From Plectosphaerella cucumerina (taxonomy: Eukaryota; Ascomycota; Sordariomycetes; Glomerellales; Plectosphaerellaceae), in the NCBI GenBank assembly GCA_020746995.1, contig JAGPXD010000005.1, forward strand, positions 2,852,001 to 2,916,000: DNA of 64,000 bases. Direction: 5' to 3'. The first letter of the stretch is position 1. Every line of letters begins with the position of its first letter. Position numbers and translations under genes: made by a program. Positions 48,341 through 60,098 of the stretch are shown here, one piece after another. The notes below the pieces were generated by a model. The model was not told where the DNA came from. It did not search any database and worked only from the letters and a program-made list of their open reading frames with translations.

Positions 48341-48853
48341 GAAACAAGTCGGGGTTCTAGACATGCACACACGCTCTCCTTGGGTTCGCGCCCGCGTCAG
48401 GAGGAGGGGAGGAATGGCCCGAGAGGGCTGATTACCGAGTGGTGTTCGGCGCTTTATTTGTTATTTTTTTCTTCGATTGGATGTTTTTGGCATTGTTAGT
48501 ATGAGGGACGAAGAATCTGATACCACACTCGCTGTCTGCGTTGCCATGGGATGACCGCAAGGTGAAGCAGGAGGCTCTTCATGTCAGGTCTTGTCCTTAC
48601 ATGACCTTGAACCCGGAGGAAGTTCTTGGAGCCATACCCAGGGTAGCACCACCCGAACCCAAGCTGACAATCACACTTCACTTGCATGTGCCAAAGAACA
48701 GAAAAGCGGCTCGATCCAAGCCATGTGATTGCCCCCCCTCAATGCTAATGCCAAACGGAGGAACAGGTCTCATGATGCGCGTCATATACAAATAATTATC
48801 CAGCCCCGCCCCTGCCCCCGGCGCCTGACATCAAAAACACACCCTCTCCCACC
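48341..48853. other. Convergent 3' region
   Basis: 3' flanks of the peptidase and lectin genes; nothing else is seen. Confidence 0.6.
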
Positions 48854-50284
48854 TCACAGGTACTTCTTGGGCGAGTTCTGACGCTTGCGCTTGTAGATAT
48901 AGTAGCCCACGGCAGCGACGACCTGGGACCCGATGATAACGGCAATGAGCTTTCCATGTCCCGGGACGGCATCGGCGACAGCACCCGAAAGGGTCTTGTG
49001 GTGCTCGCCGAGGGACCGCTGGACCGCGCGCTCCGTGTTCTTGACTTGCTGGTTGACGTCCTTGCGCATGGCGCGCAGCTCTGCCTCGAGGCCGGAGATG
49101 CGCTTGTCGACTTCGTTGATGCGGTCCAGCCGCGGGATGATGTCGTTGCGGATGGTGTCGATGAGGTTCTTGACCTCGGTCTTTTGCTGCTCGCCGGCGC
49201 GGGCGTGCTTGGAGACGGTGCGGAAGACGTTGCTGATGTGGTGCGTCATGCTCTGGAGGCGGTTGTGGAGGTCGGCGAACTGCTCGGCCGAGGTGGAGTA
49301 GGTCTCGGCGGAGGAGTCGGCGACGTCGTAGGGGTCGGACTCGCCCGTGGAACCGTCTGAGGTGCCGTCGGCCTTGTTGTTGCCGAGGAAGCCGCCGCCG
49401 CCTTGGCTGTTGCTGGAGCTGCCACGTGCCTGCTTCTGGGCGTTGTCGTTGGTGCCGACGACGCGCTGGCCGGTGCCCTGCTGCTGGTTGTTGTTCTGCT
49501 GGAAGCCGTTCTCGGGGGTGAGGCTCTCGGACATGACGACGAGCTTGAAGACCTCGAAGGAGTCGGGGGTGTCTGCGCTGGCGGCGGTGACGCCGAACTG
49601 GTAGCCGATGGGGACGCGGACCTTGTCCGTCTCGAAGCAGGGCCGGCCGTCGAGCTCGACGGAGAACTTTGTGGCGGTCTGGCGCAGCTTGAGCTGGGAG
49701 GGGCGGCCGAGGTTGCGGTAGGAGTACTGGCAGTGGCCGAAGGCGAGGGCGGCGACGTCGCCGCGGCCGGCGTACTCTGTGGTGCCGGCGTTGAGGAAGC
49801 CGCGGACCATTCCGGTGCCGCCCTGGGAGTCGATGGTGAGGGCGAGGCCGTCGAAGCGGGGGACGCTGTAGACGGAGTGGGTGCCGACGTCGCGGGAGCC
49901 GCCGTTGACGAGCCAGAGGTTGAGGTTGCCGCTGCCGCGCTCGGGGCCGGCGGCGCGGAAGTCGAGGTCGGCGATCCAGCTCGAGTGCATCAGCTTGTGG
50001 TCGGCCCAGATGCTGGAGCGGTGGTTGCCGGGGGCGGGCGGGGTGAGGATGATCTTGTTGGAGAGGATCTCGGGGTCGTTGGGGGTGCCGTGGATGTGGA
50101 AGTTGGGCACGAAGCCGTCCCTGGCCATGCTGTGGAGGTAGAGGTCAGAGGAGGTCGTCCGAGGGGAGGTGGCCCAGGAAGGGGGTACTTACGTGCCATC
50201 GTAGCCGAAGCTGAGCTCGTTGATGAGGAACTGGGCCTGGGCGAGGCCAGCAGCGCCCATCAGCAGCGGTAGCGAGGCGCGCAT
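48854..50284 (-). CDS. L-type lectin cargo receptor (ERGIC-53/Emp46-47 type)
   Basis: Two exons, 50193-50284 and 48854-50129 (63-nt intron), encode 455 aa. A signal peptide (about residues 1-18, MRASLPLLMGAAGLAQAQ) precedes the legume-lectin-like domain (about 20-235): ELSFGYDGTMARDGFVPNFHI, SSSWIADLDFRAAGPERGSGNLNLWLV-type strands and GYQFGVTAASADTPDSFEVFKL. A Gln/Asn/Gly/Ser-rich hinge and a coiled-coil stalk (about 315-410) lead to one transmembrane helix (about 425-443) and a short basic cytosolic tail ending KKYL, which fits the KKxx COPI retrieval signal. Such receptors cycle between ER and Golgi and bind high-mannose glycoprotein cargo. It faces ALG8 head to head. Confidence 0.93.
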
Positions 50285-51226
50285 CGTGGGAGCTGTGTGG
50301 TGGTGGTGGAGGAGGTCGGGTGGTCAAGGAGAGGATGCAGATGGAGATGCAGTGCTGGAGCTCGGGAAAAGAAAAGCCACGCTGAAGTGAAGGCGACGAA
50401 GCGAAGGGAGCTCGGCCGCAGGCCAATTGAAGTTGCTACAGGAGGTGAAAAGGGAATAGGCCGGTGCTCAGGGAGAGGAGAATGACTTTTTTGGCCCGGG
50501 TAATTGGAGGGCTTGCCAAGGCCAGGATGCAGCGCTGTGGTCTGTCTCGGCTTGAGCCTTGAGGACAGTTGGCTTGACTCGGCCGACGTCGCGCTTCGAG
50601 GTACTGGCACTGGCAAGGTACAGGGGATGGTCCGATTCGGGGCAGCGGCCTTTTGTCGCCCGGGGGGACTGTTTCTGGCGGGTTGGAGCTTGAGATGAAG
50701 CTGTTCAGGATGGGCGGGATAATTACAGGAACAACAATGGCCGTTGATTGTGTCTTGTGAAGCTCCGGGCGTTCGAAGTACGGCGTCATTCACCCGCGTC
50801 GCAGACAAGTCACAGCTGTCACGGTGCTGCTGAATGCCCCTAGACTCGGACATTTCACTGGACGGAGGGTCTGGGCCCGCCAAAAAGAACACGGTGCCTG
50901 CTGTCAAAAGTGGCTGGTGAGGACTCAATGTGTCCTTGGTGTCTTAACGCCACAACATAAGGCGCCGATCGATGTGGCGTCGCTCCTTCCCCAGGTCCCT
51001 TGATCGAGGCATGGTGCACGGATCTATCTCGCTTATCGATAGCAAGCCTCGGAGCTTTCCATAATTGTCAAGCTCCCCTCTCATCTCTCACCTGTGAACA
51101 GCACCATCACCAAAATATCCCCCTTATCCGGAGACAGCCACCACCACAGGCTCTCCCCCGCGGCCACCGCCCTCTGCAATGCGGAGTATACTCTATTAAA
51201 CTGCCATCATTGACCCTTTTCCCACC
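50285..51226. promoter_or_regulatory. Divergent promoter region, lectin receptor and ALG8
   Basis: 942 bp between divergent start codons of two ER glycoprotein genes. GC-rich half near the lectin, AT-richer near ALG8. No other gene supported. Confidence 0.5.
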
Positions 51227-52902
51227 ATGGCTGAATCATTTCCCACCATTACACAATGCGCCATTGTGGCTGCCGCCTTCAAGATCCTCCTCTTCCCGGC
51301 ATAGTAAGGCCCCTGCCCTGGACGTGCCGGACTGAGAACATAGCTCTGACATGTCTCCAGCAAATCCACAGACTTTGAGGTGCACCGCAACTGGCTCGCC
51401 ATCACCCATAGCCTGCCCGTGTCAAAGTGGTACATCGAGAAGACATCGGAATGGACACTCGACTATCCCCCCTTCTTCGCCTACTTTGAGTGGGCTATGT
51501 CGCAGGTTGCCAAGCTCGTCGACCCTGCCATGCTGCGAGTATACAATCTCGAGTATGACAGCTGGCAGACCATCTACTTCCAGCGCTGGACCGTCATTGT
51601 CTCAGAGCTTGTGCTCGCCCAGGCTCTGCAATTGTGAGTTGCTCTGATTCTCACGGGAAGAACACCTCTTTTTGAACGTCTGCTGATTTTCATAGCTTCA
51701 TCGACTCGTCCCCTCTCGCCTCCCGCCGCGCCTCCCACGCCGCAGCCCTGTCCATCCTCCTCTCCCCCGGCCTCATGATCATCGACCACATCCACTTCCA
51801 GTACAACGGGTGCATGTACGGCCTGCTTATCCTCTCCCTCGTCCTAGCCCGCACAAAGTCCGGTCTGCTATGGAGCGGTCTCGTCTTCGCCGCTCTGCTG
51901 TGCATGAAGCACATCTACCTCTACCTGGCCCCAGCATACTTTGTCTTCCTGCTGCGCGCCTACTGCCTGTCGCCGCGGTCCATCTTCTCCATCCAGGTGC
52001 TCAACTGCATCAAGCTGGGTGCTGGCATTGGAGCCATCTTCGCCGCTGCGTTTGGGCCTTTTGTGTACCTGGGCCAGATCCCTCAGCTGCTGGGCCGCCT
52101 GTTCCCCTTTTCGCGTGGGCTGTGCCACGCCTATTGGGCGCCTAACGTCTGGGCTATCTACTCGTTCGCGGATAGGGTCCTCATCCACGGTATGTCAACA
52201 GCTAGTGATGACCGATGAGAGCGCAGAAACTAACAAACATCAGTGGCCCCCCGACTGAAGCTCCCCGTCAACGTGGATGCCGTTAACAGCGTGACCCGCG
52301 GGCTGGTTGGCGATACGGCGTTCGCGGTGCTGCCCGACATCTCACCACGCACATGCTTCGCCCTGACGCTCTTCTTCCAGGTCCTCCCCCTGATCCGACT
52401 GTTTAAGCAGGCCACGTGGGACAACTTCATCGGTGCGGTCACGCTGTGCGGCTACGCGTCGTTCCTGTTCGGGTGGCACGTGCACGAAAAGGCCATCCTG
52501 CTAGTCATCATACCCTTCAGCCTGGTCGCGCTCCGGGACAGGCGGTACCTGGGGGCATTCCGGCCGCTGGCGGTGGCGGGCCATGTGTCTCTGTTCCCGC
52601 TGCTGTTCACGCCGGCCGAGTTCCCGATCAAGACGGTGTACACCATCTTCTGGCTGGTGGCCTTTTTGATGGTGTTTGACCGTCTGGCGCCGGCGTCGAG
52701 AAGGGCGCGCTTCTTCCTGCTGGACCGGTTCAGCACCGTGTACATTGCCGTGAGCATCCCGCTCATCGCCTACTGCTCGCTGCTGCACCAGGTGGTGTTT
52801 GGCAAGTCGTACGAGTTCCTGCCGCTCATGTTCACGAGCTCGTACTGCGCCATAGGAGTCGTGGGCAGCTGGGTGGGCTTCATGGTGGTGTACTTTTCTT
52901 AG
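51227..52902 (+). CDS. ALG8: Dolichyl-P-Glc alpha-1,3-glucosyltransferase ALG8
   Basis: Four exons, 51227-51303, 51361-51633, 51696-52189 and 52244-52902, encode 500 aa. The polytopic ALG6/ALG8 glucosyltransferase adds the second glucose to Glc1Man9GlcNAc2-PP-dolichol in the ER lumen. Signatures include the first hydrophobic helix, the lumenal YKSTDFEVHRNWLAITHSLP, EWTLDYPPFFAYFEW (with the catalytic-loop acid), IDHIHFQYNGCMYGLLILS, and FSRGLCHAYWAPNVWAIYS. About a dozen membrane helices follow. The sequence of the conserved loops favours ALG8 over ALG6 (VAKLVDP, CHAYWAPN). All introns preserve frame. Length matches fungal ALG8. Confidence 0.95.
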
Positions 52903-54912
52903 ACGTTCTCTGGCGAGAATAAATACAACGGCGCAGGCCGATTACACGCAGAACCGAGATGCATGGTCCCGATGCTTAGGGGGCCGCCAACGGGGTTGGA
53001 AAGACCACGAGTCGGTGCTGGACGCAGTGTGGTGAAGTCTGAGCTGACTAAGTCATCGACCAATCAAGCTCGTCCCAAGCGCGAGGTGCAAGGCTGCCGG
53101 AGCCGGCGCTAAACGGCTTCTGGAAAGCCCCCCTTGTGGACCCCGGGCGGCTTGTTCTTAGCGTCTACCTACCAGCGCGTGTGCGACTTTTGGGAAGCCT
53201 GCGGGCCATTGCCTGCATCCACATCGCCCCCCTCCCACCCCCTGGCCGGGGACCAGCGTTGTTGTCAATTGAGTGCAAACAAAGCAAACGACGCGTCGGG
53301 ACGGCTGCACGTTGTTATTTGAGGCGGATGGATGCATGGAAGTGGGGAGAAATAGAGGAGGGTCGAGTATGAGGGGGGTGATGGGTGTATCTGAGGTTCA
53401 GGGGTCTGGTGGCATCAGAGGGGATGGGTTGATATTGGATCGGGAGACGATGCGGAGGTGGAAGAAGTCTGGAAACGACTCAATGGTCTGCCTGGATGAG
53501 TTTGGAGACTGGGTGGTTGGTTTCGTGCATGCAGAGGGTGGGTGATGCTGCTTGTCGAGGGGTGAGGAGACCCGGGGTGGTGGTGGCCCCTGGAGGAGGA
53601 CGATTGCCAGAACATGGGCTACCCGACACGACGGGTGACAGATGCATCGCTCGGGGGGACGTTAAGAGATCAAATCTTGGCCAAAAATCTCGCTTCAACG
53701 CGTGGGATGATTCTCGCGTCCGTGCAGTCACAACGAGTATAAGAAGAGTCGTGAAAGTTGGTGTTGTCGCGACATGGCGGCGTTCGAGTTGTCCGTCGGG
53801 TGGGGAGGCAAGGTGCTTGGTTGCTGGCAGCGGGAAGGGCGACGAGGAGCGCGGCGTGGTGCGGGTGCGGAGCCTGCGCGATGGGACGGGGGTCAAGAGG
53901 TGTGGGTACGGGCGCGGCCAACCAATGAGACACAGCGGCCGGGCGTTAGGCGAGACGTCTAGAGGGGGGGCACTGGGGGGGAAGATGTACAGGTACCTGT
54001 GCGGTACTGACACGCCCTGAGGTACGGCGCGGTAAATGGGACATGGGATCGCGGTGACGTCCCGTGAGGTCCGGGGGGAACATGTGCGCGATGGGGGATC
54101 AGGGCGCGATGCAGACAATTAATTGACATTGAGTTTTAGTGCTTATCGTGAAAATGGAGTTTACTTTATTGTTCTGTTGCACTGTATGGCGGTGGCCCTC
54201 GTGGTGTCGCCCGGACCCCGGTCTTCAACCATGTTGGAGTTGGACGGGACTGGAGTTGGAGTTTGGCTCCCGCCGCCGTACCGTGGCCGTGGCCGTGCCA
54301 GCTCCGCCATCCGCCTGCACCCGTGCTGCTAGTTCTTTTTCTTCGACCTTGCCTGCTCCTCCTACCTACCTTACCTTCCTTCCGACCTACCACCACAGAC
54401 CTTACCTAACCTCTCCTCCTACTTCTCCTCCTCCCCGTCAGGTCTTCTCCCAACAACAACCGACGTCCGCCACCATCGCGAAATCCGCATCGCGACAAAA
54501 CCATCGCAGTCGCGCAAGAGGACCGAACTCCCGATATTCAAACTTCCTGCGCCCGTCCTTCGCATCGCACGCCGAATCACTTCCCCCGGGTCCCGCACTT
54601 GCCTGCCCGGCCCCCCGACTCGCCTCAAAACTTCTGGCGCGCCTGTGCAAAAAATCCATTCAACACCCACCCGCGCACACACGATATCGAGGCCCCGTCT
54701 GCCCCTCGACGCGCATCTGCTTCGCTGAACAGACACCTACCCCCACCAGCGACACCAACACAACCGGCGACCACCCCCCGACACCCCCGGCGGTTTTATG
54801 ACTTTGGCACCCACCACCACGTGCTAGAGCAAACTTCCCACCTACACCACCCCGACCAGACGCGTCTACATCAACTCAACTGTATACCATGCCATTGTAG
54901 CCCGCAGTCACC
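52903..54912. other. Intergenic region upstream of ITC1
   Basis: About 2 kb. The last 600 bp before ITC1 are pyrimidine-rich, typical of a fungal promoter and leader. Open frames lack domains. Confidence 0.55.
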
Positions 54913-57900
54913 ATGGTACGCCCAATCCACGCCCCCACCCCTCTCTGTCTCCGCAGTCCCGGGCCACCCGTCCTCTGACCTCGACCACAGGTTCTATTCA
55001 AACGCAAACCAGTCCGGTTCTCGTCGCCCTCTGGCGTCAAGGACGACAACACAGAGGTACGTCGCCCGCCTAACCTTCCTGCCTTTCCCCCATGACCAAC
55101 CCACTAACACGCCCACCCCTCTAGGTCTGGCACATCCCCCAGACTGGCGAGATCTTCGGCCACTACGATGACTTTCTTGCCAAGTATGTCTCGTCGCTCC
55201 CCCCTTTTGTTTGACGCGCCGCTGACCCCTCGCAGGATGGACTTTTACAAACAGGTACGGACGCCCCGTGTAAGTGGGTGTAGACATGTTTTGCTGACCA
55301 GACACCCGCAGCGCCGATTCAATTGCCAGATCAGCGGCCGGTCAGGCCTGACTTTCTTCGAGGCTCTCAAGAGCGAGGTGAGCATCCACCGACCACGCCA
55401 AGCTCCGCCGTCTCCTTGCCTAACCACCCTTTCGCAGCTCGCCGGCGCCGAGGAGGTCGAGCAGGCCTTCCCCGAGGCCCTCAAGAAGCCCGTCCTCGCG
55501 CGCGTCCAGTTCCAGACCGTCTCCCGCATCGACACCCTCGTCGACAAGCTCTTCGACGACTTCAAGTCCGACTACTACCCCGGCGAGTCGGTCACCGTCA
55601 GAATGGCCAACGGCGAGCGGTTACAGGGCGTCGTGCGCGAGAAGACGCGCTTCGGCAGCAGGGTCCTCCCCGACGGCACCCTCGTGCCCGCCACCACAAA
55701 GTACTTTGTCACCATCGCCGACCGCGACGACACCGAGGCCGTCGTCGACGACACCCACATCTTCCGCGACCGCAAGGCCTTCACCAAGGCCATGATCCGC
55801 GGCTTCATCAAGCAGACCGTCACCCGCGAGGCATGGAATGGCGCCCCCTGGCTTGTCAAACACGACTACGCCGCGCAGTACTCCATCGACACCCGCATCC
55901 CGCCTCAGCTGCGCTATGACACCAAGCTCATGGAGCGCAAGCTGCAGCAGGCCCAGAAGAGGGCCTCTATGACGAACGAGCACGATCACTCAGCCCTCAA
56001 CGGGCAGGACTACAACGGCCCCGCCCGACTGCCCGACCTCAAGCCGGTCAAGAGCCACAAGTCGAACAAGCCCCTCGCCCACGGCCAGCAGCCTCCGCAC
56101 TTCTCCCACGGACCCAAGAGCCGCAACATCCTTGGCGGCCCCGAGCCAGGCATCTTCCCGGCACCTCACACCGGAAACCCCTTCCAGCTGCCCAACTTCC
56201 GCAACAACGAACCCACACCACACCGCACGGTTACACCTCCCCCGCCGCCACCGCCTCCGCCACCCAAGTATCCCATCGACGACTTGCTCCTCGAGCCGAA
56301 GCCGGGCAAGGTCCGCCCGGCACTGCGCTTCATGTGCAGAGACCCGCCAGAGTCGAAGCCGGCGGCAGCAGAAGCTGTCAATGGCGAGGTCGAAACCGAG
56401 GTCAAGGTCGAGGAGGCCAAGACGAACGGCGAAACGGTGGGTCACGCCAGCGATCTCATCGCCAATATCTCCATGGCTTCCGTCGGCCCTCTCCTTGAGA
56501 CCTGGGACACGCTCAATGTGTACTGCGAGATCTTCAAGCTCGACTCGTTCACGTTTGACGACTTTGTCGAGGCCCTGCATGTGGCATCTGCAGACACACC
56601 CGTGCAGCTGGTCGACGAGATCCACTGCTCTGTGCTCAAGATTCTGGTCAGCGCCGAAGCCGACGGTGGAAAGCTCAACGTTCCCCTGCCCGAGCTGGAG
56701 GAGGAGAGTGATGAAGAGGAGGAAGGAGAAGAGGAAGAGGAGGCCAGGTCCCCCACGCCAGAGGCCGATAAGCCTCCCGCACGTGCGACACGGAGCAGCC
56801 TCGCTAAGGCCGAGGCCGAGAGGCTCCTCGCCGAGGCCCGCGCGGCCGAGCTCGAGGCAGCACAGCGCGACATCAAGCACCGGGCCGAACAGCTCCTCGA
56901 GGACTACGACTGGATCGAACACCTGCGCAAACGCGACTTCAAGGACGGCGGCTGGGAGATGATCCTGGTGGGCCTGCTCCACCAGCTTTCCAAGGACGAG
57001 CGCAAGCAGCAATCATGCGAGGACTTGCTGGCACAGCTCGTGCCGCCAGAGATCGAGGAACCGACGCAGGAGACTGTCAAGCAGCGATACGCGAGTCTCA
57101 GCCTGGACTACCGCGTGCAAGCGCTGCAGATCCTTTGCATGCTGACGACGCGTACCAAGGCCATCCGCGCGTACATGGAGGACTGCAGTGAGACGATGAC
57201 GGGATACCGCAAGGAGAAGATTGAGTGGCAGAGACAGAGGAAGCAAGCGTGAGTATCCCTGGAACCGGGGTATGAGATGAAATGACTGACGGAAATAGTG
57301 TCGAGGAGCTGCGCCAGCTCAATGACCAGCGCAAGCTTCTGCTGCCGGACAACACGCCACCTTCGCCAACGAACGACACCAGCAAGCTTGAGGACGACGC
57401 CAAGGAGACAGATGTCGACTCAACGGCGGATGTGAACGGCGCCGGCAGCGAGACAGAAGACGACGGCCAAGGCCGGAAGAAGGGCCGACGACTCAACGAC
57501 CGGTCGGCAGAACGTCAACGCAAGCGCAAAGCCGAGCAGGAGCGCAAGTCCAAAGCCGCAGCCGAGGCGGCTAAGATGCCGAAACAGTCGAAACAGTTTA
57601 TCAAGGTGCTCAAGGACATCCAGAAGAAGGAGGAGCATATCAAGCAGTGCGAGGACGAAATTGCTGTGCTCGACAACGACCTCCGCGAGGCCGACTGCCC
57701 CCGCACGCGCGTGCTGGGTAAGGACCGCTTCTGGAACAGGTACTACTGGTTCGAGCGCAATGGCATGCCCTATGGTGGGCTGCCGGACAGCTCGACGGCA
57801 GCGGCCGACTACGCCAACGGCTGCATCTGGGTGCAGGGACCCGATGAGCTGGAGCGCGAGGGCTATATCGACATGAAGCCCGAGTGGCAGGACGAGTACC

Positions 57901-58391
57901 GCGCGCGCTTTGACGTGACGGTGCCGGAGCGCAAGAGGCGCGAGGAGGGCGCCACGAGTGTGCATCACGCGAGGCAGTGGGGATACTACAGCGAGCCGGA
58001 GGAGCTGGATGCCCTGCTGGCGTGGCTGGACCCAAGGGGTGTCAATGAGCTCAAGCTGCGCAAGGAGATTGTCGCATTCCGCGACAAGATGGTCAAGAAC
58101 ATGGAGAGCCGCCGGGTATACCTGGACAAGAAGGACGACAAGGAGGAGAAGCCTGCTGTCGCACCGGCGCGAGGCGTGGCCAAGCGCGCGGCGGCGAGGA
58201 TGCAGACGCCCCCTGAGACGGTCCGTCATCGGTGCCAGGCGTGGGCGAACACGACGGCGCTGGAGGAGCTGGGACACTTGCACTCTGAGCCGGCGCCGGC
58301 GCCGAGGAGTAGGAAGCAGACGAAGAAGAGGCAGGCTGCTGAGCCGAGTCCTGAGCCGGCGCCGGCGGCGAAGACGAGGAGGAGGAAGTGA
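54913..58391 (+). CDS. ITC1: ISWI-complex subunit ITC1 (WAC-DDT-WHIM protein)
   Basis: Seven coding exons, 54913-54915, 54991-55056, 55125-55183, 55236-55254, 55312-55377, 55438-57248 and 57299-58391, encode 1038 aa. The first coding exon is just ATG; the joined start MVLFKRKPVRFSSP matches the family opening. The WAC domain spans about residues 22-130 (VWHIPQTGEIFGHYDDFLAKMDFYKQ, SGLTFFEALKSE). A proline run lies near 338, the DDT domain at about 415-480 (TWDTLNVYCEIFKL, FVEALHV), an acidic patch near 505, WHIM1 near 590 and the WSD/WHIM3 block near 810-860 (RVLGKDRFWNRYYWFERNGMPYGG). Itc1 partners the ISWI ATPase Isw2 in nucleosome spacing and repression. The C-terminus is basic and nuclear-type. 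Confidence 0.94.
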
Positions 58392-59101
58392 AGCAGGAAG
58401 TAGGTGTATAATATGGACGGAAGGGGGAGGTTCTTTGTGGTGTTTATGGCACGCGGCGCGAGTCATTAGATTTGCATTGGAAGGGGGCATTCACTGCGAG
58501 GGCGTGTTTTGGTAGAAGGGGTTTAAGGACCTTGTTCGGTTTAAGGGGAGGTAGAGCGTGTGAAATTTAGGGATGTTGAGAGTATGAATGGGGTGATGTG
58601 ATGAGGGGAGGTTAAGGTAAGCCTTTGACGAGAGTGGCAGCAGTTTGCGAGTTGCGAGATGGGGCGAGCAATTGGGTGTGAACGAACCTGCCATGCTGGA
58701 CTCAAAGCAGAGCACGGGCGGCGGCCCTGGCCCCTATCTTCCAAAATATCGTCAGAGGGGCAGCTTATTCACGACATCTGACCACGACTTGGCGTGGGAG
58801 TGATGGATTTCACCCCTGAGGCTGAGCTTAGCGGCCCTTGTTCAATTGGGATGTCGTGATAGGATGGCTCGGATCTGGGCGAAGATCACAAACCTGAGGT
58901 GTTGGTGCTGACGGACGGCCTCTGTATAAAGAAGTGGTAGTATCCGACAACAACAAGCTTGAGATAGGTTTATCATTTAAGCCAATCTCACTCCTGAACG
59001 CTGTCATCACACACATCGGACCCTCACTTCTCACCGGCATCATCACTCGAGCAAAACATCACTCCCTGACCTCACAACCATCAACTTCAACACACCTCAA
59101 A
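58392..59101. other. Intergenic region upstream of the small membrane protein
   Basis: 3' flank of ITC1 and promoter of the next gene; a TATAAA lies at about 58924-58929, roughly 175 bp before the start codon. No other gene seen. Confidence 0.5.
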
Positions 59102-59500
59102 ATGCCGCGCCCCGCCTTCCGCCTCACCCACCTCCCAGTCCTCTTCGCAGGCACCGCAGTCTTCGTCGGCGGTCTCATACCCCTCCTCGGCAGCGCACGG
59201 GGCGCCATGCTCGAGTACGGCTACCCAGAGCGCGTGGCGGACATACCCGAGACGTGGTCCGTCTTCATCTCCGGCAACGGTCGCGGCACAGCCCTAGGCG
59301 CTGTACTGCTGTCACTTTACGCTCGCGGACGGCTGGCCGAGTGTGACCTCGCGCTGGGGATCTTGTCGACCTGGCTGGGCTTTATTGATTTCTGGGTTCT
59401 ATCGGGAGTGGAGGGAACGGCGAGGGGGTGGATTGCGTTTAGGGCGATTAGTACTTCGATGTTGGCGGCGGCGGGGTGGATGGGGATGGCGAGTTGGTAG
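59102..59500 (+). CDS. Small four-helix membrane protein, DUF4267-like
   Basis: A single exon encodes 132 aa. An upstream in-frame extension exists, but the ATG at 59102 follows an A-rich context (CTCAAAATG) and starts a typical hydrophobic protein. About four membrane helices are visible: near residues 10-30 (PVLFAGTAVFVGGLIPLLG), 55-75, 78-98 (LALGILSTWLGFIDFWVLSG) and 105-130. The GYPERVAD and GNGRGTALG blocks resemble fungal DUF4267 proteins, which are integral membrane proteins of unknown role, sometimes near secondary-metabolism genes. No function can be assigned. The family call is from recall and moderate. Confidence 0.7.
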   Translation: MPRPAFRLTHLPVLFAGTAVFVGGLIPLLGSARGAMLEYGYPERVADIPETWSVFISGNGRGTALGAVLLSLYARGRLAECDLALGILSTWLGFIDFWVLSGVEGTARGWIAFRAISTSMLAAAGWMGMASW

Positions 59501-59580
59501 GGGAAGCATTTCAATGGTGACGAAGTCGTGTTGGATTGGGAGGTGATGAGGGCAAAAAGCAAAAAAAGATTGATGACGTG

Positions 59581-59672
59581 GGCGCCATCCGGGGATTGAA
59601 CCCGGGACCTCTCGCAAGCAATGCTTCAGGGTGTGACCCTAAGCGAGAATCATACCACTAGACCAACGGCGC
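59581..59672 (-). tRNA. tRNA-Pro (AGG) with intron
   Basis: Read on the minus strand from 59672. The acceptor stem pairs GCGCCGT with ATGGCGC (one G-U). The A box reads TGGTCTAGTGG and the B box GGTTCAATCCC. The anticodon stem CTCGC/GCGAG frames the loop TTAGGGT, anticodon AGG (59638-59640). A 20-nt intron at 59617-59636 sits one base after the anticodon, the canonical position, and contains CCCT able to pair with the anticodon region. Without it the tRNA is 72 nt. Confidence 0.96.
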
Positions 59673-60098
59673 GTTTGACGATATCCCTGATTGTGACCAG
59701 GGGCCGGTCGATGGGAATTGGAGAAAAAATACAGTTTATCAAGGAAATGCCCCCGCAGTTCCCCCAACTTTCACCTCGAAGGGGCAGGCTCGTGTGCTCC
59801 GCCCCCCTCTTGTCTCTCGTCCCTCCAGAGGCCGCCCAAAATCAGTCCGCGTCGGCAGCCTCGTGGGCTGTTTCCTGTGGTGGTGAGTGTGCTTGGCAAA
59901 GCACCGCTAGCCGTTCGTTCCCACTGTGATTGGTCTTCACAGGGCATCAGCCTATTCGTCCCGGGCATGAGGCACTGCATGCACGCATGCAGGCGGCTGG
60001 AAGTGCCCAACGGTCTCCATGCCTTGTTCGAACCCCTCATTGTTGCGTGCCAACATTGACCTCGCCTTCAATTTCTCGCCAAACACTAGGTCTACACG
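59673..60098. other. Intergenic region between tRNA-Pro and the HeLo-E2 gene
   Basis: 426 bp presumably holding the fusion-gene promoter. No gene seen. Confidence 0.55.

Noticed and set aside
49403..50272. 289-codon Gly/Ala/Val/Asp-rich frame antisense to the lectin gene
   Set aside because: Shadow of a high-GC coding exon; composition is the mirror of the lectin codons.
55990..57012. 340-codon frame antisense to ITC1
   Set aside because: Shadow of the ITC1 main exon.
57420..58490. 356-codon Arg/Leu-rich minus-strand frame
   Set aside because: Antisense to the last ITC1 exon, which has clear WHIM/WSD conservation.
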